The notes under the pieces: generated by a model
What the model was told of the DNA's origin: nothing
Database searches by the model: none
What the model saw: the letters and a program-made list of their open reading frames with translations, nothing else
Part shown: in pieces, positions 9,499-19,029 of the stretch
How positions within the stretch are numbered: the stretch's first letter is position 1
Layout of the letters: every line of letters starts with the position of its first letter
DNA from: Sphaerobacter sp.
Lineage (GTDB): Bacteria; Chloroflexota; Chloroflexia; Thermomicrobiales; Thermomicrobiaceae
Reading direction: 5' to 3'
Length of the DNA: 64,000 bases
NCBI RefSeq assembly: GCF_019683595.1
Contig: NZ_JADGHZ010000002.1
Location: 1-64,000, forward strand
Made by a program: the position numbers and the translations under genes

Positions 9499-12400
9499 AT
9501 GAGGAACGTGCTCGCTCCCCGCGCCGGTTGGTATATCGCTGTTGGCGCGATCCTCGCCCTCGCCCTGGGCCTGCGACTTTTCGGTCACAACTGGGATGAT
9601 GGCTGGTACCTTCACCCCGACGAGCGCTTCATCGCGATCGTGGTGAGCGACCGCATCCACGTCCCTTCGGCTGGTGACCTCTCAGTCATCTTCGACCCGG
9701 CCCGGAGCCCACTGAACCCTCGCGCCGACGACGCCGACGGCAGGCCCCAGTCCTTCGCGTACGGCAGCCTGCCCCTCTACGTCGTGGCAATCGTGGGGTG
9801 GTTTGCGGGGCACCTGACCGGCGTTGACTACCACGCCTATCGCAACGTCGCAGCCGTAGGTCGTCCCCTAACGGCACTCCTCGACACCGCCACGGTGCTC
9901 CTCGCCATGGCGTTCGCAGCCCGGGTCTACGGGCGAGCGGTCGCCGCACTCACGGGCATCCTGCTCGCCACCAGCGTCATCCTGATCCAACTGGCCCACT
10001 TCTTCACGACCGACACCTGGATCACCTTCTTCGCCGTGGCGACCCTGTTCGCGGCGTTACGGTTGTGGGAGACGCGCCGGCTTGGCTGGGCCATGGTCGC
10101 CGGCGCCGCGGTGGGTGCGGGGTTGGCGACGAAGGTCAGCGTCGTCACGCTCCTGGTCCCGGTGCTCGTCGCGGCCCTGGCACCGGAAGGACGCCCCCGC
10201 CGGCCGTTTGTCGAGCGTTCGGGTGTGATCCGCCTCGGGGCTGCCGCGGTGGCGGCGCTGCTGGTCTTTGCGGTCTTCGAGCCGTACGCGCTGTGGCGCC
10301 CTGGCCCGTTTATCGAGGACGCGCTGACCCAATGGGAGATCGTTAGCGGCCGATTCGACGTGCCCTTCACCCGCCAGTTCGTCGGCACCACGCGGGGCGT
10401 GTACCAGATCGACAATCTGGTTCGTTGGGGCCTTGGCCCGCTGCTCGGACTCGCCGCCATCGCCGGCACGCTCGCCGCGATTCGTCGAACGCTTCGTCAC
10501 CGTTCCCCGGGGGACATCCTCCTGGTCACCTGGGTCGTGACGTACTTCGCACTCGTGGCGACCGCCGAGGCGAAGTTCCTGCGCTATATGGCCCCGATCG
10601 TCCCGGCACTCGTTATCCTCGCCGCTGCCTGGCTCACGGACCTCGCCTCGCGCCACGAGCTCCACCGATGGCGCCGGGCCGTCACCTGGTGCCTGGTCGG
10701 TCTCGTCGTACTCGGCACCGCCGCCTGGGCACTGGCCTTCGAGGCGATCTACACGCAGACGCACCCACGCGTCGCGGCATCGGAGTGGATCTACCGCAAC
10801 ATCCCACCCGGCGCGACGCTCACCGCCGAGTACTGGGACGACGCGTTGCCCATCCCCGTCACGGGCCAACCGCCGGACACCTACCGCACGCTGACGCTCG
10901 ACCTCTACGCTGACCGGCACAACGAATCAGCCTTCGCCTACCTTGTCGATCAACTGGCGCAGGCCGACTACATCGTGCTCTCGAGCGACCGGCTTTCCGC
11001 TTCGATCCCGCGTCTGCCCTGGCGCTACCCGGTCTACAAGCAGTACTACCACCTGCTCGACACCGGTCAGCTCGGTTTTCAGCTCGTCTACCATGGCACC
11101 AATTACCCGCGGCTCGGCCCCGTGACGATCGTGGACGAAGCTGCCGACGAGAGCTTCCGCGTCTATGACCATCCCGAGGTGCGCATCTACAAGAAGGTGG
11201 AGCGGCTCTCCACCGAGGAGCTACGCGATCGCTTCGCCTGGGCACTGGCACAGCCCTGGTGGCCGACTCGCGAGCGGCCGGATGCCTACCTGCTGGACGG
11301 CATGCCGCCCGGGCAGCGCCAGGCAGCGCAAGACCTTGGGTGGTCCGCCAGACTGACGCGGAACAGCGTGGCCGCTACCGTCGTCTGGCTCATCGCGCTC
11401 GCGCTTCTGGGCCTTGCGACATTGCCGGCGACGCTGCTCCTGCTCCGCGCCTTCCCCGACCTGGGCTGGGGTCTCGCGCGGACCGTCGGGCTCGTCGCCG
11501 TCGGCTACCTCGTCTGGATCGGCGCCAGCCTGGGCGTGAGCCGCTTCACGCTGCCCTGGATTATCGTCGCGGTCGTCCTGACCGCGTTCGCCTCCTGGGG
11601 TGGGCTCCGCGGGCAACTGCCGCCCCTGCTGTACGAGGTGCGCAGACGTCGGCCGGTGATCATCGCCAGCGAATTGGCCTTCCTCGTCGGGTTCGGGTTC
11701 TTTCTGTTCCTCCGCTCCCTGAATCCAGACCTCTGGCACACCTACTGGGGCGGCGAAAAGCCGATGGAGATGGCCTACATCAGTGCCATCGGGCGGAGCG
11801 CCACCTTCCCGCCGTATGACCCGTGGTTCGCCGGCGGTGTAATGAATTACTACTACTACGGCTTCTACCTGATGGCCCTGCTGTGGAAGCTGACCGGCGT
11901 ACCTCCTGAGATCGGCTTTCAGTTGGCGGCCGCCACGCTCGCGGGTCTGGTCACCGCGGCTGCGTTCAGCCTCTCCGCGGCGCTCTGCAGCCGCGCGCTG
12001 CGCCTGGAGCACCCCCGCGCGATCGTGAGCTGCGGCGTATTGGGGACCGTGCTGCTGGTCGCGATGGGCAACCTCGACGCGGTGGGCCAGATCGTGGCGA
12101 CCCGTTCGCTGCGCGTCGACTACTGGCAGAGCAGCCGGGTCGTCGACTACGCTATCACCGAGTTCCCGTACTTCAGCCTGCTCTGGGCCGACGTGCACCC
12201 CCACCTGCTGGCACTACCAGTCATGCTCCTGCTGCTGGCGCTGCTCTATGCCTGGCTCCTGCGTCCGCCAGATACCCGCGGAGGATTCTGGCCGTGGCTC
12301 TGGAGCGGTGCGGCCGCCTTGACCGGCGGATCGATCGCGGTCATCAACTCCTGGGACCTCCCGCTGACCGTCCTGTTCACGGGCGCCGTGCTCGTGACCG

Positions 12401-13944
12401 CCGCGCTCCGGAACAAGCGGCGTCCGTGGCGGACCGTCGGCTTCGCCGTACTCCAGTGCGCTGCTCTCGTGATCGTTGCTCGCTGGTTGTTCGAGCCATT
12501 CTTCAGCCGCTTTGTCGTCCTCGTCAGCGGCGTCGCCCGTACCACGGAGGGGACAGCGCTGCCCCAGTACCTGGTCCACTTCGGGCCGTTCCTCGGGATC
12601 GTGGCGTTGGCGGGCCTGACCTTCGCCGTCCGGCACTACGCGGTGCGTGCGGCGGCGCATGACAGTGCCCCGGTCGACATGTTCGTCGTACTGACGACCG
12701 TCGTGGCTGCCCTGGCCGGGTACACAATCGTGGTCCTCGTGCTCGGACCGCTCAGGTGGCTCTCGATCGGTGGGATCGCGATCTCACTCTTCGGCGCGGC
12801 GGTGATGGGGTTCGGGGTTCCTCTGGTCAGTTGCGGGAGCCTCACGGCGATCCGGCCCGTCCTGCCGCTCCTGGCTGTCGTGGCAGGAGGTCTGGCCCCC
12901 GTCCGGCCGACCGCTGCGGTGTTGATTCCCGCGCTCGCGGTCTCGGCGGCGCTCTGGGTCCGGCTGCGCGATCGCCCGGGCGCGGGGATGGCAGCGCTCG
13001 CCTTAGCTGCCGCCGTCGGCATCGGATTCGGGGTGGATCTCGTCTACGTCGTCGACGATCTGAGCGGCTCGGATTGGGCCAGGATGAACACCGTCTTCAA
13101 GTTCTACTTCGAGAGCTGGCCCCTCTACGCGCTAGCCGCCACAGTCGCAATGGCTTGGTTGATCCGGGCCGTGCTTTCGGGGACGGTGTCCAGCCCGATC
13201 GGCCTGATCGCCCACCCCAAGGCCCGCGGTCGGCCGCAGCGAGGGGTAGAACACACCGTGCAGGTTCTGGTGGCTCGCGCGGCGCTCGCGGGAGCGGTAG
13301 TGCTCGTCCTTGCCGGCCTCGCCTATCCCATATTCGCCACCCGCACCCGGCTCGCCGAACACATGCCGGGCAGTCCCACCACACCCACACTTGACGGGCT
13401 GGCCTGGATGCGGGGGTCGTGGATCTTCAACGCGGCGGGACAGCCCATCGACTTCAGCGGGGACTACGACGCGATCCGCTGGCTCCGCGAACACACTCAA
13501 GGCCTTCCGGTGATCCTGGAAGCCAGTATCGGGCCATACCGCGGCAACGGGAGCCGCATCGCGGCCGCCACCGGCCTGCCGGACGTGCTCGGCTGGGATC
13601 GCCACCAGCGCCAGCAGCGGCCCTGGCCGGAGATCGACGAGCGACTGCTCGACGTCCGGCGCATCTACACCAGCACGGATGTGAACGAGAAGCGCGCGCT
13701 CCTGCACCGCTACGGCGTACGCTACATCATCGTCGGAGACGTGGAGCGCCACACGATCATCCAGGCGCCCTTCGCCGGGGCGACGCAGCCGGCTGAGCCG
13801 TACGCCTCGCCCGAGGGATTGGCAGCGTTCGACCAGATGCTCGGCACTGATCTCAGGCTCGTGTTCGAATCGGGGAACACCCGGATCTACGAGGTGCTCC
13901 CCGTCCCCAGCCTCCCGCCGCTGGCCTCCCGGGGGGCGTCATGA
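9499..13944 (+). CDS. Fusion of PMT/GT39-like glycosyltransferase and DUF2298 (Chlor_Arch_YYY) membrane protein, 1481 aa
   Basis: N-terminal GT39-like domain (LHPDERFIAIVV, many TMs); C-terminal DUF2298 hallmarks GVMNYYYYGFYLMALL, DVHPHLLALPVMLLLLAL, MNTVFKFYFESW. Confidence 0.88.
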   Translation: MRNVLAPRAGWYIAVGAILALALGLRLFGHNWDDGWYLHPDERFIAIVVSDRIHVPSAGDLSVIFDPARSPLNPRADDADGRPQSFAYGSLPLYVVAIVGWFAGHLTGVDYHAYRNVAAVGRPLTALLDTATVLLAMAFAARVYGRAVAALTGILLATSVILIQLAHFFTTDTWITFFAVATLFAALRLWETRRLGWAMVAGAAVGAGLATKVSVVTLLVPVLVAALAPEGRPRRPFVERSGVIRLGAAAVAALLVFAVFEPYALWRPGPFIEDALTQWEIVSGRFDVPFTRQFVGTTRGVYQIDNLVRWGLGPLLGLAAIAGTLAAIRRTLRHRSPGDILLVTWVVTYFALVATAEAKFLRYMAPIVPALVILAAAWLTDLASRHELHRWRRAVTWCLVGLVVLGTAAWALAFEAIYTQTHPRVAASEWIYRNIPPGATLTAEYWDDALPIPVTGQPPDTYRTLTLDLYADRHNESAFAYLVDQLAQADYIVLSSDRLSASIPRLPWRYPVYKQYYHLLDTGQLGFQLVYHGTNYPRLGPVTIVDEAADESFRVYDHPEVRIYKKVERLSTEELRDRFAWALAQPWWPTRERPDAYLLDGMPPGQRQAAQDLGWSARLTRNSVAATVVWLIALALLGLATLPATLLLLRAFPDLGWGLARTVGLVAVGYLVWIGASLGVSRFTLPWIIVAVVLTAFASWGGLRGQLPPLLYEVRRRRPVIIASELAFLVGFGFFLFLRSLNPDLWHTYWGGEKPMEMAYISAIGRSATFPPYDPWFAGGVMNYYYYGFYLMALLWKLTGVPPEIGFQLAAATLAGLVTAAAFSLSAALCSRALRLEHPRAIVSCGVLGTVLLVAMGNLDAVGQIVATRSLRVDYWQSSRVVDYAITEFPYFSLLWADVHPHLLALPVMLLLLALLYAWLLRPPDTRGGFWPWLWSGAAALTGGSIAVINSWDLPLTVLFTGAVLVTAALRNKRRPWRTVGFAVLQCAALVIVARWLFEPFFSRFVVLVSGVARTTEGTALPQYLVHFGPFLGIVALAGLTFAVRHYAVRAAAHDSAPVDMFVVLTTVVAALAGYTIVVLVLGPLRWLSIGGIAISLFGAAVMGFGVPLVSCGSLTAIRPVLPLLAVVAGGLAPVRPTAAVLIPALAVSAALWVRLRDRPGAGMAALALAAAVGIGFGVDLVYVVDDLSGSDWARMNTVFKFYFESWPLYALAATVAMAWLIRAVLSGTVSSPIGLIAHPKARGRPQRGVEHTVQVLVARAALAGAVVLVLAGLAYPIFATRTRLAEHMPGSPTTPTLDGLAWMRGSWIFNAAGQPIDFSGDYDAIRWLREHTQGLPVILEASIGPYRGNGSRIAAATGLPDVLGWDRHQRQQRPWPEIDERLLDVRRIYTSTDVNEKRALLHRYGVRYIIVGDVERHTIIQAPFAGATQPAEPYASPEGLAAFDQMLGTDLRLVFESGNTRIYEVLPVPSLPPLASRGAS

Positions 13945-16307
13945 GCGTGATCGACGCCCTGACCCAGGGCCTCGCCTGGTACGGGGTCGCGTTCGTGTTG
14001 AGCGCGCTGCTCTACCCGATCGTCTTTCGGGCAAGCCCGGCGTTGCCCGACCGCGGGTTGAGCCTCGCGGGACCGTTGGGCCTCCTCTTTGCCGTGGCCG
14101 GACCGTGGTGGCTGGCGGCTGCCGGGATCGCGCGCTTCACCAACACCCTCCTGGTCGCGATCCCGCTGGCGGTCGGCGCTGCCCTCTGGGCATGGGAGAT
14201 TCGCCGGGGAGAAATCCTCCCCTACCTTAGGCGAAACATCGGCACCGTGCTGCTCTGGCCCACGTCGACACTCGTACTATTCCTGGGTTATGTCGTGTTC
14301 CGCGGCTTCAACCCCGACGCGGCCTACACTGAAAAGCCAATGGACATGGCGATGCTGGCCAGCGCCATCCGCGCGACCGACATGCCGCCGCCTGACCCGT
14401 GGTTCGCCGGCCAGCCGATCAACTACTACTACCTGGGATATGTCTTGATGGCGGCACTCGCTCGGCTGTCAGGCTCGGGTCCTGGGGTCGCCTTCACTCT
14501 TAGCCTCGCGACCACCTTCGCCTACGCCACTGTCGCCGCCGCCGGCACCGCGGCCAACCTCGTTCGCGCTGCGCGCCTCGGCAAAGCCACGGGTGGTCGT
14601 GGCACCGCCTGGCTGGGCGGGATCCTCGGTGCGCTCCTGCTCGTCGGCATCGGCAACCTGGAGACGCCGCTTCGCTTCCTTCGAAACCCGCGAGCGACGC
14701 TGGACGCCGGCTGGTGGAGCGGGGTCGGATGGCAGGCATCGCGCGTCATCGTTGACCAGGGCGTGCCGGGGTCCAGCGGGCCCCGACCGACGATCAACGA
14801 GTTTCCCGCTTTCTCCTTCGTCCTGGGAGATCTCCACCCGCACGTCCTGGCCTATCCACTCTTCATCGCCACGATCGGACTCGCCGTCGGGCTGTTTTCC
14901 CTGTGCGCGAGCGGAGGAGCTCGTGGAGGACTGCGACCGCTCCTCTTCCCGTTGGCGGCGAGCGGGATCGTCGCCGGAGCACTCTACGCCATCAACTCCT
15001 GGGATCTCCCAACCGCCCTGGCGCTCACGTGCGGGGGGCTGCTCCTAGGGGCGGGCCGGTGCCAGCTCCGCCCCGCACTCGTGGCGCTCGCCGTCCTCGT
15101 CGGCGCGGCGCTCCTCACCGCGCTGCCGTTCGCGCTCGGCTACACCCCCGCTATCGGGACCAGCGTGGATGCGATCCCTGCCTGGATCGCCGACCTTCCC
15201 GTCGTCGGGCGGCTCGTGCGAACCGTCGGAATCGTCATCTGGCCACGCAGCGCAGCGACGGCGCTCCTAACGATCTATGGCCTCTTCCTCGGGATTACCG
15301 CGCTCCTGATCGCCGCCCTCTGGATCCTCACCCCACAGTCGCGGCGTCCTGTGAGCGGTCTGCTCCTGGCGGCCGTGCCCGTCGCCATGGTGGTCGGAAC
15401 CCTGGCACGCTTCGCGGCGCTCTGGCTCATCGGGATTCCGCTGGCGCTCCTGTTGCTGCTCCTGCGCCGGGCGCCGGCCGAGCCCACGATGCGCGCGACG
15501 GGGGCGCTCCTCGCGTTTGGTTGGGCACTGGTGCTCGTACCCGAAGTCGCGTTCCTGCAGGATGCCTTCGGCGACCGGATGAACACCGTCTTCAAGGTGT
15601 ACTTCCAGGTCTGGGCGATCCTCGCGGTTGCGGGTGCCGCCGCGATCGTCCTCGCCATGCCTCGCCTGCGCGACGCCCTCGGCCGCGCGCCTACCAGGGC
15701 TGCGGGCGCATTGCTGGCGCTCGTCATGCTCGGCGCGGCACTGTACCCGCCACTGTCCGCGTACCGCTGGACCGACGGTTTCGGCGACTGGCGAGGCATT
15801 GACGGTCTGGCCTACATCGACACGACGTCGCCCGCTGAGGGAGCCGCGATCGCATGGCTGGCGGCGAATGCACGGCCCGGTGACGTGGTACTCGAGGCTC
15901 CGGGCTGCTCCTACGGCGTTGCGGCCGGGCTACCGCATGACCGAGTATCGATGGCTACGGGGCTCCCGACGGTGATCGGCTGGCACTTCCACGAGTACCA
16001 GTGGCGCAGCGGACGGCCGGAGGAGCTCGCCGAGATCGGGCAGCGGCAGGCAGACGTGAATACCATCTACCGTGACCCTACCAGCCCGATGGCCCGTGCC
16101 TTGCTGGAGCAATACCGTGTGCGCTATATCTACGTGGGTACGCACGAGCGCGACGGCTATGAGCCTGGGTGCACGGTCGGCCCGCCCTATCCGGAGGACG
16201 GCTTGGCCGCGCTTGAGCAGCTTGGCTGGTCGCGGGTCTTCCAACAGGGCGATGTGGTTATCTTCGAGCGCCCCGACGACCCGAAACTGGCGAGTCGGCC
16301 AAATTGA
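13941..16307 (+). CDS. DUF2298 (Chlor_Arch_YYY) membrane protein
   Basis: PINYYYLGYVLMAAL, DLHPHVLAYPLF, MNTVFKVYFQVW; ATGA overlap with the preceding gene. Confidence 0.9.
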   Translation: MSVIDALTQGLAWYGVAFVLSALLYPIVFRASPALPDRGLSLAGPLGLLFAVAGPWWLAAAGIARFTNTLLVAIPLAVGAALWAWEIRRGEILPYLRRNIGTVLLWPTSTLVLFLGYVVFRGFNPDAAYTEKPMDMAMLASAIRATDMPPPDPWFAGQPINYYYLGYVLMAALARLSGSGPGVAFTLSLATTFAYATVAAAGTAANLVRAARLGKATGGRGTAWLGGILGALLLVGIGNLETPLRFLRNPRATLDAGWWSGVGWQASRVIVDQGVPGSSGPRPTINEFPAFSFVLGDLHPHVLAYPLFIATIGLAVGLFSLCASGGARGGLRPLLFPLAASGIVAGALYAINSWDLPTALALTCGGLLLGAGRCQLRPALVALAVLVGAALLTALPFALGYTPAIGTSVDAIPAWIADLPVVGRLVRTVGIVIWPRSAATALLTIYGLFLGITALLIAALWILTPQSRRPVSGLLLAAVPVAMVVGTLARFAALWLIGIPLALLLLLLRRAPAEPTMRATGALLAFGWALVLVPEVAFLQDAFGDRMNTVFKVYFQVWAILAVAGAAAIVLAMPRLRDALGRAPTRAAGALLALVMLGAALYPPLSAYRWTDGFGDWRGIDGLAYIDTTSPAEGAAIAWLAANARPGDVVLEAPGCSYGVAAGLPHDRVSMATGLPTVIGWHFHEYQWRSGRPEELAEIGQRQADVNTIYRDPTSPMARALLEQYRVRYIYVGTHERDGYEPGCTVGPPYPEDGLAALEQLGWSRVFQQGDVVIFERPDDPKLASRPN

Positions 16308-16333
16308 CCGCCTTGCCGCGGCTATGCTAAGAT
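16304..16333 (+). promoter_or_regulatory. Putative promoter of the infC operon
   Basis: TTGACC - 18 nt - TAAGAT overlapping the upstream stop codon. Confidence 0.45.
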
Positions 16334-16355
16334 TTCGAGCGAGGTTCGCCTGATT

Positions 16356-16387
16356 GCCGCAGCACGCGCGGTCGTCGATGCTGCGGC
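16356..16387 (+). promoter_or_regulatory. infC 5' leader hairpin
   Basis: Perfect 9-bp inverted repeat GCCGCAGCA / TGCTGCGGC, 14-nt loop, between promoter and infC. Confidence 0.55.
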
Positions 16388-16413
16388 TCTGTATTGTTCA
16401 ACGGGAGGCATCA

Positions 16414-16992
16414 ATCAGTACGACGAGACCAGTACGAACCAACGAGCGGATCCGCGTGCCGGAAGTTCGCCTCATCGACGAGGACGGCACGCATATCGGT
16501 GTCATGCGGACGCGCGACGCGCTCGAGATGGCGCGTGAGCGGGGCCTCGACTTGGTCGAGGTACAGCCGAACGCATCGCCGCCCGTGTGCCGGCTCATGG
16601 ACTACGGCAAGTTCCGCTACGAAGAGAGCCGGCGCGAGCGGGAGTCGCGCAAGAAGCAACGGGCGGTCGTGGTCAAAGAGGTGCGGCTACGGCCCAAGAT
16701 CGACGACCATGACCTCGCCACCAAGGGCCGGCAAGCGTACCGGTTCCTGCAGTCCGGGGATAAGGTGAAGATCTCCGTGCTGTTCCGTGGGCGCGAGATC
16801 GCGCACCAGGACATCGGCGAGGGTCTGCTCAATCGACTGGCGGAGCAACTGGCTCCGGTCGCGGTGGTGGATCAGGCACCGCATATGGAAGGCCGGACCA
16901 TGGTGATGATGCTGAGCCCGAAGGCCCCCGCACCGGAGCGTGGCGAGTCGGAGCGCCCCGAGGCGAACGAAGGATCAGGCGCGGAGCAGTAG
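16414..16992 (+). CDS. infC: Translation initiation factor IF-3
   Basis: RTNERIRVPEVRLIDEDG, MDYGKFRYEE, HMEGRTMVM. Proposed ATC start at 16414 with GGGAGG 5 nt upstream; ORF track uses TTG 16354. Confidence 0.9.
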   Translation: MSTTRPVRTNERIRVPEVRLIDEDGTHIGVMRTRDALEMARERGLDLVEVQPNASPPVCRLMDYGKFRYEESRRERESRKKQRAVVVKEVRLRPKIDDHDLATKGRQAYRFLQSGDKVKISVLFRGREIAHQDIGEGLLNRLAEQLAPVAVVDQAPHMEGRTMVMMLSPKAPAPERGESERPEANEGSGAEQ

Positions 16993-17031
16993 GCTGCGCC
17001 ACGGGAGCGAGAAGGACACGAGGACACAGCA

Positions 17032-17232
17032 ATGCCGAAGATGAAGACCCACAGCGGCACCAAGCGCCGCTTCAAGATCACCGCAGGCGGCAAGATCATG
17101 CGCATGCATGGTGAGCGCAGCCATCTCCGCCGCAAGAAGGCGAAGCGCCGGCTGCGCGCGTTCGACAAGATGATCGAGGTCGCTCCGGCCAGCCGCAAGC
17201 AGCTCCGCCGGCTGCTCCCGTACGGCTCCTAA
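17032..17232 (+). CDS. rpmI: 50S ribosomal protein L35
   Basis: MPKMKTHSGTKRRFKITAGGKI. Confidence 0.97.
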   Translation: MPKMKTHSGTKRRFKITAGGKIMRMHGERSHLRRKKAKRRLRAFDKMIEVAPASRKQLRRLLPYGS

Positions 17233-17264
17233 CCCGGCCCGACTGACGAGGGAGTGGACACGAA

Positions 17265-17618
17265 ATGGTTCGCGTCAAGCGCGGCACCGTTGCGCGCCGT
17301 AGCCACAAGAAGGTGCTCAAGCAGGCCAAGGGCTTCCGCGGCTCGCGGAGCCGCCGGTTCAGGGCCGCCAATGAAGCGGTCATGCGGTCGCTGACCAACC
17401 AGTACCGCGACCGCCGCAACCGCAAGCGCGACATGCGCCGGCTGTGGATCGTCCGCATCAACGCCGGTGCACGCCAGCACGGTTTGCCCTACGGCCGCTT
17501 CATCGAGGGTCTCAACAAGGCTGGCGTCGAGGTTGACCGCAAGATGCTCGCCGACCTGGCGGTGCGCGACAGCGTTGCCTTCGGGCGGCTGGTCGAGGTG
17601 GCCAAGCAGGCGCTGTAA
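17265..17618 (+). CDS. rplT: 50S ribosomal protein L20
   Basis: [35 protein letters not shown]. Confidence 0.97.
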   Translation: MVRVKRGTVARRSHKKVLKQAKGFRGSRSRRFRAANEAVMRSLTNQYRDRRNRKRDMRRLWIVRINAGARQHGLPYGRFIEGLNKAGVEVDRKMLADLAVRDSVAFGRLVEVAKQAL

Positions 17619-17632
17619 GGGCCGCCTGGGCC

Positions 17633-18496
17633 ATGTCCGACTTCGGACCGACGGTCACCAGCAGCCAGAACCGATGGGTGAAGCTCGCCCGATCGCTCCA
17701 GCGACGGAAGGCCCGCTACGCAGAGCGGGCTTTTCTTGTTGAGGGGGTACGGCTCATCACCGACGCCCTCGACGCGGGCGCAGCCCCGTCGGTTCTCTTC
17801 ATCGACGCGGAGAAGGAGCACACGGCTCTCCAGGAGCTTGCTGCGGAGGCTGGTGCCCGCGGCGCACGGGTTGTCCCGGTGACGAGTGCCCTCCTCCGGT
17901 CGATCGCCGACACCGAGACACCGCAGGGCGTCGTCGGCATCTTCCCCTTCCCGCAACTCGGGGAGCGTGAAAACGCACACGACAAAGTCACCGCGCCACT
18001 GATCCTGATCGCCGACGGAATTCGAGACCCGGGGAACCTGGGAACGCTGCTGCGCGCGGCGCTGGGCGCCGGGGCGAACGGCGTGTACGTGACCGCGGGC
18101 ACAACCGACCCATTCGCGCCGAAAGTCGTCCGCGCCGGGATGGGCGCGCACTTCCGCCTCCCGATCGCCCACCTGGACTGGCGGGCGCCGGACCCAAGAA
18201 TCGCCGGCATCGCCACCCGCATTGCCGCGACGGCCGACGCCGATATCGTCTACGACGCAATCGACTGGACCGCCCCGGCGTGCGTCATCATCGGCAGCGA
18301 AGCAGACGGCCTTTCCCCGGCCGCGCGGGAGTTTGCGACCGCGACCGTGCGCATCCCACTAGCGGGTGGCCTGGAGTCGCTCAACGCGGCGATGGCGGGC
18401 ACCGTGATCCTCTTCGAGGCCGCGAGACAGCGCCGGGCACGTGAATTGCGCGGTAAAGGTGAGACGATAAGCGTACATACGCGCCACAATCCTTGA
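17633..18496 (+). CDS. TrmH/SpoU-family RNA 2'-O-methyltransferase
   Basis: IADGIRDPGNLGTLLRAALGAGANGVY, IIGSEADGLSPAA, IPLAGGLESLNAAMAGTVILFEAAR. Confidence 0.92.
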   Translation: MSDFGPTVTSSQNRWVKLARSLQRRKARYAERAFLVEGVRLITDALDAGAAPSVLFIDAEKEHTALQELAAEAGARGARVVPVTSALLRSIADTETPQGVVGIFPFPQLGERENAHDKVTAPLILIADGIRDPGNLGTLLRAALGAGANGVYVTAGTTDPFAPKVVRAGMGAHFRLPIAHLDWRAPDPRIAGIATRIAATADADIVYDAIDWTAPACVIIGSEADGLSPAAREFATATVRIPLAGGLESLNAAMAGTVILFEAARQRRARELRGKGETISVHTRHNP

Positions 18497-18520
18497 TCTA
18501 GCATCGAGATGTGCTATAGT
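18493..18520 (+). promoter_or_regulatory. Putative promoter of the HU gene
   Basis: TTGATC - 16 nt - TATAGT. Confidence 0.5.
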
Positions 18521-18576
18521 GGACGCGACGTTTCGTCACAACGGCCCTCGCGGCCGACGATGGGAGGGATCGACTC

Positions 18577-18870
18577 ATGAGGAAGAGCGACCTCGTCAAG
18601 GCGGTGGCACGGAAGGTCCAGCAGCCGGAGAGCCACGTCAGCACGGTCGTCAACGCGACCTTCGAGGCGATTCGCGAGGCGCTAGCGTCGGGTGATGAAG
18701 TCGCCATCACCGGCTTCGGCACCTTCCGGATCAGCGAGCGGGGCGCGCGCGAGGGGCGCAACCCGCAGACCGGCGAGCGGATCACCATCCCGTCGCGCCG
18801 CAGCCCGAGCTTCAAGCCCGGGACGCAGTTGAAGCGTGCGGTGAGCGGCGAGGCCGCGGCTGCCGACTAG
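18577..18870 (+). CDS. hup: HU-family DNA-binding protein
   Basis: MRKSDLVKAVARK, ITGFGTFRISERGAREGRNPQTGERITIP. Confidence 0.95.
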   Translation: MRKSDLVKAVARKVQQPESHVSTVVNATFEAIREALASGDEVAITGFGTFRISERGAREGRNPQTGERITIPSRRSPSFKPGTQLKRAVSGEAAAAD

Positions 18871-19029
18871 TTCAACCCACCCGATCACGAATCTGGGCGG
18901 GGCTCGATCGCTGGAGTTCCGCCCAGCATCCCTGGATTAAACGCCAAACTGACCTGTGAGAGTGCCGTCCACGGCCCTCAGGCTTGGTGCGCGCGTCTCG
19001 ACGTACGGCAGTCGAGAAGCGCGTGTGAG

